Assembly (NCBI GenBank): GCA_044225675.1
Contig: JBGAIH010000027.1
Location: 8,868-72,867, forward strand
Reading direction: 5' to 3'
DNA: 64,000 bases
DNA from: JACMQX01 sp044225675
Lineage (GTDB): Bacteria; Pseudomonadota; Gammaproteobacteria; Burkholderiales; Burkholderiaceae_C
A model generated the notes under the pieces. It ran no database searches, was not told where the DNA came from, and saw only the letters and a list, made by a program, of their open reading frames with translations. Numbering within the stretch: position 1 is the first letter of the stretch; every line of letters starts with the position of its first letter. The translations under genes and the position numbers were made by a program. This document shows, one piece after another, positions 18,211 to 25,961 of the stretch.

Positions 18211-20955
18211 TCACAGGTGCAGGTCTCGGGCGCGCGCCACGGCGGCGTCGCGCGCCGTCACGCCGAGCTTCGTGTAGATGTTCTTCAGATGCCATTTGAC
18301 GGTCTCGGGTGACAGACCGAGGATGCGCGCAATCTTCTTGTTGGGCAGCGCCTGGGCCAGCAAGCCCAGAATCTCCAGTTCGCGCTCCTTCAGCGGCTCC
18401 AGTTGGCCCGGCGGCGCGGCCACCGACGCAGCAGCTGCGGCCTGCTGGCGCTGGCGGGCCGCCACCGTCAGCAGGCGACGCGCGTAGAAATCGAGCACCG
18501 GATCGAGCGTCTGACCGTCGACCAGTTCCTTGAGCGCCGCAGGTACGCGGCGCGATGCATCGAGCAGGGTGCGCAGCAGGGCCAGCCGGTGCGCCTGGCG
18601 AAGCGCATCCACCAGCATGGGCATGCCGGCGGGCGTGTGGCCCATGGCGCGCTCGGCCAGCGCGAGCTGCGCCATGAGCGCCGCCGCCGGCCGCATGCGG
18701 CCGACTTCACGAAAACGCGCCAGCAGCCGGCGCAGTCCGACGGCCGCCGCTGCCAGCTCGCCCCGATGCAGGTGTACCGACACCTGCGCGCGTTCGGCAA
18801 GGCGGTGAATCTCCTGTGAAACCGAGTCCTCCATGCCGGATCGCCGCGCCGCGATATCGTCAAGCCGGCACAGCGCGTCCGACACGGCCAGCATCTCACC
18901 GCGCTGCTGCAGCAGGCGCACCCGCAGGCCCAGCGCGTGCGCCTGCAAGCGCGGCAGGCCATGCCGGGTCGAGAAGTCTTCCAGACGGTCGAGCTGCGCC
19001 AGCGCTTCGAGCCGCCGGCCGCACAGCCAATGCGCGCTGGTGAGCACCATGGCTGCGCGGAGGATGGCCTCGGGCATGCCCGCGTGTTCGATGAGATCCA
19101 TGCGATGGTCCAGCAGCGAGCACACCGCCTCCAGCTCGTCGAGCTCGTAGAGCACGTCAGCAAGCAGCGCGGCGGCGAGGTTGGCCACCTGGACTCCACC
19201 CGCGCCGTGCGTCTCGGCCTCCTGCAGCACCTGACGATACAGGTGTTCGGCATCGACCATGCGCCCTTCCAGCGTATGCGACAGTCCCAGAAGGCACCAG
19301 CCCGTGAGCCGGGCGACCGGACTGTCCTGCGAATGATTCTGGTGGAGAACCTCCCGCGCACGCGCGTACTCGCCATTGGCCAGGTGCACCCAGGCCAGGA
19401 AGTTGGCGTGCATGGTCGCCAGCAGTGCATCGGCACCGGGAGGCAGCGCGGCGAAGGTCAGCGCCAGACGCGACGCGAGGTCGACATCGTCGCGGTGCAG
19501 CGCTGCGCCGCAGCGCAGCAGGTCGAGTTCGGCGCGCTGCAGCGGCGGCAGCTCGCCTGTATCCAGCGCGTCGATGTCGGCGTCGAGCGCCTGCAGATCG
19601 CGGGAGTTGAGCCGCACGTGCGCCCGGGCGAATCGCAAGGCGGCCCGGCGCTCGACCAGTCCCTCGGGCAGGCGCCCCAGCACGGCGGACATCTGCGCGA
19701 ATTCCCCCCGCGCCAGCAGATCACGGGCGCCCGCCTCCACCGTCTGCGCTGCGGCGTCGTCCTCTCCGGCAAGCACGGCATGACGCACCGCTTCCCCTAC
19801 GCTGCCACGGGCCGCGAACCATCGCCAGGCCCGGCGATGGAGTTCGCGTCGACTGTCTTCGGACATCGACACCATGCGCGCATTCAGCACCTCGCGCAGC
19901 AAGGGGTGCAGGCGCCACCAGACCTGCGGCGCCTTGTTGTCTTCCTGGGTGATGAACAGGCCCTTGCGGTCGAGCTCAAAGAGTTGTTGCTCGATGCGGG
20001 CCACGCTGTCGCCGCCTCCCATCATCGCGGCGCAGAGCTCGCCGCAGAAGCTCTGGCAGGCCGAGGCCTGCGTCAGCAGTCGAATCAGCTCAGGGGGCAG
20101 GTGCGCCAGTACATGGAGTTCAAAGTACCTGGCGAACCCGCCGGCGTCGTTCAGCGGCACCTCCGGGACGGCGACGGCCCTGGGCTGGTAGCCCAGGCTC
20201 AGCAGCTGCAGGCCGGCCACCCAGCCGTCGGTGCGCGCGTGCAGCAGCATGGCCTCCTCATGGGAGATGCTTCCGACGCGCTCGCGCAGGAACTGCTCGG
20301 ACTCGTCGGGCGAGAATCGGAGGTCGGCCAGCGAGAACTCGGCCGCCGACTGACGCTGGCGCCACCGGGCAATGGCAGTGCCCAGCGGATGGTTTGGCGC
20401 CTCCCGGGAAGCGAACACGAGGTGGAAGGATGGGGGACTGTACTCCAGCAGCCATTGAAGAACCTGCAGAACACCGGGGTGCGTCAGAAGATGCAGGTCG
20501 TCGATGACGAGAACGAGGTCCCCCGTGCGCCGTGAAAGATCCTGCGCCAGGGCGATGGCGAAGTGCTCCATGGCCTGCGAGTCGCGCTGCCCGCTGCTGG
20601 CAAGCAGCGATGCATTGCGTGCCGACACTGCGTCAACTTCGGCAATGCTGGATGACAGGGCCTGCAGGAAGGCCGCAAGTTCGTTGTCCTCAGGCGCAAG
20701 CGACAGCCATGCCACTTCGAACCCATGGGTCAGCAAGGCTCGGCGAAAGGCCAGCAGCGTGGACGTCTTGCCGCTGCCCGGCGGCCCCTGGACAACGATG
20801 CACCGGCTCCTGCGTGCCGCCATCAGGCGATCCACCAGCGCGGTGCGCGGCACCAGTCCCATCGGAAAGCGCGGAGCGGCAAAGCGGGTGGCTCCCAGCG
20901 TGTCCGCCAGGCCTGGCCCGCGCGCTGCTGAGACGGCCACAGGCGGAGCATTCAT
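18211..20955 (-). CDS. LAL-family (MalT/AlkS-like) LuxR-type transcriptional activator
   Basis: A 914-residue ATP-dependent regulator. The Walker A motif GPPGSGKTS is near residues 57-65, the Walker B motif LVLVIDDLHLL near 145, followed by a winged-helix region, a long run of TPR-like helical repeats (about 400-800), and a C-terminal LuxR helix-turn-helix (LKERELEILGLLAQALPNKK to VKWHLKNIYTKLGV) in the last 65 residues. LAL proteins switch on when effector and ATP bind. The start at 20955 is chosen because upstream in-frame sequence crosses the divergent promoter. The gene lies next to one of three identical-pattern operators and is the obvious candidate to activate the operons at 10007, 13250 and 21056. 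Confidence 0.93.
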   Translation of the reverse strand: MNAPPVAVSAARGPGLADTLGATRFAAPRFPMGLVPRTALVDRLMAARRSRCIVVQGPPGSGKTSTLLAFRRALLTHGFEVAWLSLAPEDNELAAFLQALSSSIAEVDAVSARNASLLASSGQRDSQAMEHFAIALAQDLSRRTGDLVLVIDDLHLLTHPGVLQVLQWLLEYSPPSFHLVFASREAPNHPLGTAIARWRQRQSAAEFSLADLRFSPDESEQFLRERVGSISHEEAMLLHARTDGWVAGLQLLSLGYQPRAVAVPEVPLNDAGGFARYFELHVLAHLPPELIRLLTQASACQSFCGELCAAMMGGGDSVARIEQQLFELDRKGLFITQEDNKAPQVWWRLHPLLREVLNARMVSMSEDSRRELHRRAWRWFAARGSVGEAVRHAVLAGEDDAAAQTVEAGARDLLARGEFAQMSAVLGRLPEGLVERRAALRFARAHVRLNSRDLQALDADIDALDTGELPPLQRAELDLLRCGAALHRDDVDLASRLALTFAALPPGADALLATMHANFLAWVHLANGEYARAREVLHQNHSQDSPVARLTGWCLLGLSHTLEGRMVDAEHLYRQVLQEAETHGAGGVQVANLAAALLADVLYELDELEAVCSLLDHRMDLIEHAGMPEAILRAAMVLTSAHWLCGRRLEALAQLDRLEDFSTRHGLPRLQAHALGLRVRLLQQRGEMLAVSDALCRLDDIAARRSGMEDSVSQEIHRLAERAQVSVHLHRGELAAAAVGLRRLLARFREVGRMRPAAALMAQLALAERAMGHTPAGMPMLVDALRQAHRLALLRTLLDASRRVPAALKELVDGQTLDPVLDFYARRLLTVAARQRQQAAAAASVAAPPGQLEPLKERELEILGLLAQALPNKKIARILGLSPETVKWHLKNIYTKLGVTARDAAVARARDLHL

Positions 20956-20998
20956 CAGTTCATGATAACGGGAGGGGGCCGGCGCGGCCCCCGCCTGC

Positions 20999-21045
20999 CA
21001 CCACCCGCTTCGGGGGGTGGCGGCATGGCTGCCGCTTCCTAGAAT
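20999..21045 (+). promoter_or_regulatory. G-rich inverted repeat (copy 3) between LAL gene and MaoC-like gene
   Basis: CACCACCC (20999-21006), spacer GCTTC, GGGGGGTG (21012-21019), then 20 bp to TAGAAT (21040-21045). One arm base differs from copies 1 and 2. Because the flanking genes are divergent, this copy cannot be a terminator, which supports the operator reading for all three. Its centre is about 43 bases upstream of the predicted plus-strand start and 54 bases from the regulator's start codon, so autoregulation is possible. Confidence 0.7.
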
Positions 21046-21055
21046 CCGGCCTGTG

Positions 21056-21523
21056 ATGAAAGAAATGGACCGCACCCTCTACTGGGATGATCTGGCGCCC
21101 GGCCAACGCTGGTGCTCGCGGGGGCGAACGCTCACGGAGACCGATCTGGTCAACTTCGTCAACGCGAGCTGGCTCACCGAGGGCCTGTTCACGAGCATCG
21201 ATACAAGGGAGCGGCGCGACAGCGCCATTGCCGGCCGGGTGGTTCCAGGGGCCATGGTCTACGCTTTTGCAGAAGGCATGGCCAAGCGGACGATGGAAGG
21301 CATCGGACTTGCTTTCCTCGAAGCAACCCTCACCGTGAAGGCGCCGAGCCGTGTGGGCGACACGATCCACGTGGAATGCGAGGTGCTCGAGCGCAAGATG
21401 ACCTCGAAGCCAGGTCGCGCACTGATGCGCTCCTGCGTCGACGTCGTGAACCAGGATGGCGTGATCGTCCTGACCTATCAGGCCTTGCGCCTCGTGCGTG
21501 CGCCGGAGCCGGCGGCAGCCTGA
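21056..21523 (+). CDS. MaoC-like hotdog-fold protein (acyl dehydratase family)
   Basis: A 155-residue single hotdog-domain protein. The overall pattern (WDDLAPGQRWCSRGRTLTETDLVNFV, GRVVPGAMVYAFAEGMAKR, then LTVKAPSRVGDTIHVECEVLE) fits MaoC-like enoyl-CoA hydratases. The usual catalytic Asp-x4-His pair and the His of the RIAHG-type motif are not visible (VVPGA occurs instead), so activity may differ from a hydratase. Position in the LAL regulon suggests it acts with the SDR and thiolase. The predicted -10 ends at 21045, so transcription would start near 21052: the message would be almost leaderless from 21056, or have 13 leader bases if the ATG at 21065 is used. Confidence 0.8.
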   Translation: MKEMDRTLYWDDLAPGQRWCSRGRTLTETDLVNFVNASWLTEGLFTSIDTRERRDSAIAGRVVPGAMVYAFAEGMAKRTMEGIGLAFLEATLTVKAPSRVGDTIHVECEVLERKMTSKPGRALMRSCVDVVNQDGVIVLTYQALRLVRAPEPAAA

Positions 21524-21637
21524 ACCGGGCGGCCGGATGTTGCCTGGCGACCCCGTCCGGGGCGCCCTATCCCGTCCAGGCGGAAGTTCTTCGGCCAGGC
21601 GCTTGCGCCACCGGAATCTGTCTTCGAGTCGATCAAA

Positions 21638-21685
21638 GTTCTTTTAGACGAATCGTGTTCTTGTTTATGAACCACCGGATATAGT
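21638..21685 (+). promoter_or_regulatory. Double-dyad operator (copy 2) with promoter
   Basis: Two units, GTTCTTTTAGACGAAT (21638-21653) and GTTCTTGTTTATGAAC (21657-21672), again start 19 bp apart. The -10 element TATAGT (21680-21685), followed by CC as in the other copies, lies 7 bp after the second unit. A weak -35 (TTCTTG, 21658-21663) with a 16-bp spacer falls inside that unit. The left unit is more degenerate than in copies 1 and 3. It should control the hydrolase gene at 21748. Confidence 0.72.
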
Positions 21686-21747
21686 CCACCGTTTTGCGGG
21701 CATGCCCTGGCAGCTTGCGAACAGTGCATTGGCTTCTGGAGAGGATC

Positions 21748-22812
21748 ATGAACGAGAACTTGCCCACCGGCGCGCCGCCTCGCCAGCTTCCAGGCGCGCA
21801 GCCTGCCCTGCAAGGGAACGAAACCGATGGCGGCATGATCGCGCTGCGCGCGCTAGGAAGTTTTCACGTCGGCGGCAACATCCGGCACCTGCAGGGCTTG
21901 CCCGCCACCCGGCTGGTTCCGGTGCCGGGAGCACCGCCGATCGACATCGACCCCAACGGGGCCTATTCTGTGGGCCCCATGTATGTGCAGTACGCAAAGG
22001 TGGCAGTGCCGTGCTCGCCCTGGCCGCTGCTGCTCTGGCACGGCGGCGGCATGACGGGGGCCTGTTGGGAAACCACGCCGGACGGACGGCCTGGCTGGCA
22101 AAGCTTCTTTTTGCGCGCGGGCCTCGACGTCTATGTGAGCGACGCAGTGGAACGAGGTCGGTCGGGCTTCGCACGCTGGCCACAGTTCTTTGGCTCGGAA
22201 CCTTTCTTCATGCCCCAGCACGCGGCCTGGGAAAACTACCGCATCGGTCCCGCTGGCGACTTCTCGACCGTGCCGGACCACCGACGCGCTTATGAAGGCA
22301 GCCGTTTTCCTGTCGACGCCTTCGATTCCTTCACCCGGCAAATGGTGCCGCGCTGGCAGGGAAACGAGCCGCTGATCCAGGATGCCTACGACGCGCTGCT
22401 GCAGCGCATGAATTGCGCCATCGTTCTGGCGCACAGCCAGGGCGCCGGCTTTGCACTCCAGTCCGCGATGCGCGCGCCGGAGCGTGTCGCCGCACTCGTG
22501 CTGGTCGAGCCAGGCGGACTGTCGGGCGTGGACCCTGCCGGCTTCGCATCGTGCTGCGGGTTTCCCCTGCTGGTCGTGTGGGGCGACCGCGTGGCCGAGG
22601 TGCCGTTCTGGGCGGTGGCCCGGCAGGCGGCGGATGCGCTGGTCGCGGCCGTCACCGCTGCCGGCGGCGACGCCAGCACCCTGGACCTGCCGGCCGCCGG
22701 CGTGCCCGGCAACTCTCATCTGCCGATGATGGACCGCAACAGCGACGACGTCGCGCAACGGGTGCTCGACTGGCTCATGCTGAAGAATCTTTGTTCTCTT
22801 ACAAGAATCTAG
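21748..22812 (+). CDS. Alpha/beta hydrolase
   Basis: A 354-residue serine hydrolase fold. The oxyanion-side motif LLLWHGGGMTG is near residue 95, the nucleophile elbow AHSQGAG near 233, an acid-side candidate VVWGDR near 273 and the catalytic His in PGNSHLPMMD near 327. No signal peptide is seen, so it is likely cytoplasmic; the substrate may be an ester or an activated ring product. GGAGAGG lies upstream of the ATG at 21748. The last residues and the stop codon are encoded inside the next operator (22791-22829), so that operator cannot change freely without altering this protein's tail. Confidence 0.85.
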   Translation: MNENLPTGAPPRQLPGAQPALQGNETDGGMIALRALGSFHVGGNIRHLQGLPATRLVPVPGAPPIDIDPNGAYSVGPMYVQYAKVAVPCSPWPLLLWHGGGMTGACWETTPDGRPGWQSFFLRAGLDVYVSDAVERGRSGFARWPQFFGSEPFFMPQHAAWENYRIGPAGDFSTVPDHRRAYEGSRFPVDAFDSFTRQMVPRWQGNEPLIQDAYDALLQRMNCAIVLAHSQGAGFALQSAMRAPERVAALVLVEPGGLSGVDPAGFASCCGFPLLVVWGDRVAEVPFWAVARQAADALVAAVTAAGGDASTLDLPAAGVPGNSHLPMMDRNSDDVAQRVLDWLMLKNLCSLTRI

Positions 22813-22841
22813 TTCACATACAAGAACAACTGTGATATAGT
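22791..22841 (+). promoter_or_regulatory. Double-dyad operator (copy 3) with promoter, overlapping the hydrolase stop codon
   Basis: Units GTTCTCTTACAAGAAT (22793-22808) and GTTCACATACAAGAAC (22812-22827) start 19 bp apart. The right 21 bp (22809-22829) are identical to copy 1. The -35 element TTCACA (22813-22818) and -10 element TATAGT (22836-22841) are 17 bp apart, the same geometry as copy 1. The site drives the ten-gene operon from 22864 to 32827 and overlaps the last six codons of the upstream hydrolase gene. Confidence 0.8.
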
Positions 22842-22863
22842 CCGTTCCCGGAGACAGGAACAG

Positions 22864-23331
22864 ATGCATATCGCCATGACGATCAACGGCCGACCCGCGT
22901 CCATCGACGTGGCGCCGGCCACCCTGCTGGTACACGCCATCCGGGACACCCTCGGCCTCACGGGCACGCACGTGGGTTGCGACACCGCGCAGTGCGGCGC
23001 CTGCACCGTCCATCTGAACGGGCAGGCGGTGAAGTCGTGCAACCTGCTGGCCGCGCAGGCTGACGGCGCCGAAGTCACCACCATCGAGGGCATCGGCGCG
23101 GCCGACGGCACGCCGCATCCGATGCAGGCGGCCTTCAAGGCCTGCCATGCCCTGCAGTGCGGCTATTGCACCCCCGGCATGGTGATGAGCGCCATCGACC
23201 TGTGCCGGCGCCACCCGGATGCCACCGAAGCCGAGGTTCGGGCGCTGCTCGACGGAAACATCTGCCGCTGCACCGGCTACGCCACCATCGTTCAGGCGGT
23301 GCGCGAGGCCGGCGCCGCGTCGCAGGGCTGA
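22864..23331 (+). CDS. [2Fe-2S] small subunit of a CoxS-type molybdenum hydroxylase
   Basis: A 155-residue electron-transfer subunit of an aerobic carbon monoxide dehydrogenase/xanthine dehydrogenase-like enzyme. Cluster ligands are Cys39, Cys44, Cys47 and Cys59 ([16 protein letters not shown]...KSC) and Cys99, Cys102, Cys134 and Cys136 (QCGYCTPGM, NICRCTGY). No signal peptide is present, so this complex is cytoplasmic, unlike the Tat-exported one at 3900-6754. It opens the operon, 23 bases after the -10. Its FAD subunit follows at once, but its catalytic subunit is seven kilobases downstream. Confidence 0.94.
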   Translation: MHIAMTINGRPASIDVAPATLLVHAIRDTLGLTGTHVGCDTAQCGACTVHLNGQAVKSCNLLAAQADGAEVTTIEGIGAADGTPHPMQAAFKACHALQCGYCTPGMVMSAIDLCRRHPDATEAEVRALLDGNICRCTGYATIVQAVREAGAASQG

Positions 23332-23339
23332 GGTCCGCC

Positions 23340-24101
23340 ATGCACGCATTCACCTTCGAGCGCCCCGGCACGCTGGACGAAGCCACCGCCCTGCTGCGCG
23401 CCGGTGCGCGGCCGCTCGCAGGCGGCCAGACCCTGGTGGCATCGCTGAAGCTGCGCCTGGCCGCACCCGACGGCCTCGCAGACCTGTCCCGTGTCGCGGG
23501 GCTTTCCGGCGTCAGCGTGGAAGCCGGAGAACTGGTGGTCGGCGCCATGACGCGGCATGTGGAGGTCGCGACCCACCCGCTGGTGCGCGAGCTGTTCCCC
23601 GCACTGGCCAGCCTCGCCTCCCGCATCGGCGACCGGCAGGTCCGCGCCATGGGCACGATCGGCGGCTCCGTCGCCAACAACGATCCGGCCGCCTGCTACC
23701 CCAGCGCGTTGCTGGCCAGCGGCGCCATGGTGGACACCACGCGCAGGTCGATCGCGGCCGACGCGTTCTTCCAGGGCCTGTTCGCCACGGCGCTCGACGA
23801 GGACGAACTCATCACGCGCGTGCGGTTCACGCCGCCGCTGGCGGCGGCCTACTGCAAGCAGCGCCAGAGCGCGTCGCACTTCCCGCTGATCGGCGTGTTC
23901 GTTGCGAGGTACGCGCAAGGCGTGCGCGTGGCCGTCACGGGTGGCGGCGACGGCGTGTTTCGCGACAGGGCGCTTGAGCGCGCGCTGACGGCGGACTTCT
24001 CGGCCGCGGCGGTCGATGCAGCCGCGCCGGACGAAACCCGCCTGGGCGGCGACCTGCACGCCACGGCGGCCTATCGCGCCCAGCTTGTTCGCGTGCTGTG
24101 A
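23340..24101 (+). CDS. FAD-binding medium subunit of a CoxM-type molybdenum hydroxylase
   Basis: A 253-residue flavoprotein subunit. The two FAD motifs are present: ARPLAGGQTLVASLKLRL near residues 28-45 and MGTIGGSVANNDPAACYPSA near 103-122. The C-terminal CO_deh_flav_C-like domain is compact. It transfers electrons from the iron-sulfur subunit to a quinone or other acceptor. GAGG precedes the ATG, 8 bases after the small-subunit stop. Confidence 0.93.
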   Translation: MHAFTFERPGTLDEATALLRAGARPLAGGQTLVASLKLRLAAPDGLADLSRVAGLSGVSVEAGELVVGAMTRHVEVATHPLVRELFPALASLASRIGDRQVRAMGTIGGSVANNDPAACYPSALLASGAMVDTTRRSIAADAFFQGLFATALDEDELITRVRFTPPLAAAYCKQRQSASHFPLIGVFVARYAQGVRVAVTGGGDGVFRDRALERALTADFSAAAVDAAAPDETRLGGDLHATAAYRAQLVRVL

Positions 24102-24127
24102 CGGCGCGCCGTCACGGAGGCCGCCTC

Positions 24128-24889
24128 ATGCAGATGACGGGCCAGCGGCGGCTTGCCGCATCACGGCTGCAGGCCTGGCAGTGCCTGAACGACCCGCAGG
24201 TGCTGCGTGCCTGCCTGCCGGGCTGTGAGCGCTTCGAGCGGCACGACGCCACAGCGGCCCCCGAAGGTGCCGCGCCCGCTGGCGCCGGCCACGCGAAGGG
24301 CGAAGCCCTTGGTGCGGCGTCCGGCGATGCCAGCACGCCGATCGTCTACGACGTGGGCATGCGGGTCAAGGTCGGGCCGGTGTCGGCCCGCTTCACCGGC
24401 CGCGTCACGCTGTCGGACCTGCAGCCGCCGCAGAGCTACCGGCTCGCGTTCGAAGGCCAGGGCGGCAGCGCCGGTTTCGGGCGCGGCACCTCGCAGGTGC
24501 GGCTCAGCGAATGCGCGGACGGCTGCGAACTCGACTACGACGTGACGGCCTCGGTGGGCGGCAAGCTGGCCCAGGTCGGGCAGCGCCTGATCGACGCCGC
24601 CGCGCGTTCGATGGCCGACGACTTCTTCCGGCGCTTCGAAGCCGAGCTGCTGGCGCGCCACCCTGCGGCACCAGCCGCCATGCCAGACGCCCTGCCCGCT
24701 GCAGAGGCAACAGCCGACGGTCCGGAAGGGTCCACAAACACCACGGCTCGCCCGGCGCCGCCTCGCGATCGGCCGCCCACGGCCCCGCGCCCTGGCCCGC
24801 AGAGGGCCTGGCTCACCACCGGCCTCGCGGTCCTCGCGGGCGCCGCCGCCCTCGGTCTGGCCGTGGCCTTCCTGCGCTGGTTGTCCTGA
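24128..24889 (+). CDS. CoxG-like SRPBCC-domain protein with C-terminal membrane anchor
   Basis: A 253-residue protein with an N-terminal CoxG/SRPBCC fold (MTGQRRLAASRLQAWQCLND, then RVKVGPVSARFTGRVTLSDL), an Ala/Pro-rich linker from about 180 to 225, and one C-terminal transmembrane helix (AWLTTGLAVLAGAAALGLAV) before a short tail. In the CO dehydrogenase system CoxG recruits the enzyme to the membrane and helps electron transfer to quinones; the same role is likely here. GGAGG precedes the ATG at 24128. An insert of about 30 Ala/Gly-rich residues near 40-70 is unusual for the family. Confidence 0.88.
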   Translation: MQMTGQRRLAASRLQAWQCLNDPQVLRACLPGCERFERHDATAAPEGAAPAGAGHAKGEALGAASGDASTPIVYDVGMRVKVGPVSARFTGRVTLSDLQPPQSYRLAFEGQGGSAGFGRGTSQVRLSECADGCELDYDVTASVGGKLAQVGQRLIDAAARSMADDFFRRFEAELLARHPAAPAAMPDALPAAEATADGPEGSTNTTARPAPPRDRPPTAPRPGPQRAWLTTGLAVLAGAAALGLAVAFLRWLS

Positions 24890-24939
24890 CCGCGGCGCCT
24901 TCCTCATCCTGACAACGACCCCCTGGAGACGGTTCACCC

Positions 24940-25950
24940 ATGCAATACGTTCGCCTCGGCCGCACCGGCCTGACAGTGTCCCGGGCCTGCCTCGGATGCA
25001 TGACCTACGGCAAGCCCGGCTGGGAAGTCCACCCGTGGACGATCGACCGCGACGCGGCGATGCCGTTCTTCCGGCGTGCCGCAGACGTCGGCATCAACTT
25101 CTTCGACACCGCCGACCACTACAGCTACGGTGCCAGCGAGGAGATCGTCGGCGACGCCATCCGCGCGCACTTCCGGCGCGAGGAAGTGGTCGTGGCCACC
25201 AAGGTGGGCCTGCCGATGGGCCCGGGGCCGAACATGGCGGGGCTGTCGCGCAAGCACATCGTCGAGTCGGTGAACCAGTCGCTGCGCCGGCTCCGCTTCG
25301 ATCACATCGACCTGCTCTACACCCACCGTTTCGACACCGGCACGGAGCTGGAGGAAATGATCCTGGCGCTGGACCTGCTGGTGCGGCAGGGCAAGGTCCA
25401 CTACCTGGGCGCCTGCTCCACCACGGCATGGCAGTTCGCCAAGGTGCGCGAGATGCAGAAGGCCATGGGCTGCGCCAGCTTCCAGGTGATGCAGAACTTC
25501 TACAACCTCGCCTACCGCGAGGAGGAGCGGGAGATGATCCCCTACTGTCGACACGAGGGCATCGCGCTGGTGCCGTGGTCGCCCATCGCGCGCGGCTTTC
25601 TGGCGGGGCTGCGCCCGCGCGACGTGCAAACGGCGAAGGGGCGGGCCGCGACCGACCGGGTGCTGCGGGACTACTTCGGATCGGAGGCCGACTACCGCGT
25701 GCTCGATGCGGTGCAGGCCGCCGCCGCCGAGCGCGGCGTGACGGCCGCGCAGATCGCCTACGCCTGGGTCTATGCCAAGCCCTGGGTCACCGCGCCCATC
25801 GTCGGCGCCGAAAGGATCGAGCACCTCGACCAGGCCGTGGCCGCCATGGAAATCGATCTCGACGAGGCGACGATCCAGTCCCTCGAAGCCGCCTACGAGG
25901 CACGCGAGCCGACCGGCCAGATCGTGGTCGGCGGACGCAGCCCGCTCTGA
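24940..25950 (+). CDS. Aldo/keto reductase
   Basis: A 336-residue TIM-barrel NADPH-dependent oxidoreductase. The catalytic tetrad is visible: Asp in NFFDTADHYSYG near residue 50, Tyr five residues on, Lys in VVATKVGLP near 86 and His in LLYTHRFDTG near 128. The C-terminal NADPH-binding part has PIVGAERIEHLDQAV. It resembles YajO/Tas-type reductases. It lies between the CoxG gene and the Liv transporter genes in one operon and could reduce an aldehyde or ketone intermediate. Confidence 0.92.
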   Translation: MQYVRLGRTGLTVSRACLGCMTYGKPGWEVHPWTIDRDAAMPFFRRAADVGINFFDTADHYSYGASEEIVGDAIRAHFRREEVVVATKVGLPMGPGPNMAGLSRKHIVESVNQSLRRLRFDHIDLLYTHRFDTGTELEEMILALDLLVRQGKVHYLGACSTTAWQFAKVREMQKAMGCASFQVMQNFYNLAYREEEREMIPYCRHEGIALVPWSPIARGFLAGLRPRDVQTAKGRAATDRVLRDYFGSEADYRVLDAVQAAAAERGVTAAQIAYAWVYAKPWVTAPIVGAERIEHLDQAVAAMEIDLDEATIQSLEAAYEAREPTGQIVVGGRSPL

Positions 25951-25961
25951 AGGAGCCGACC

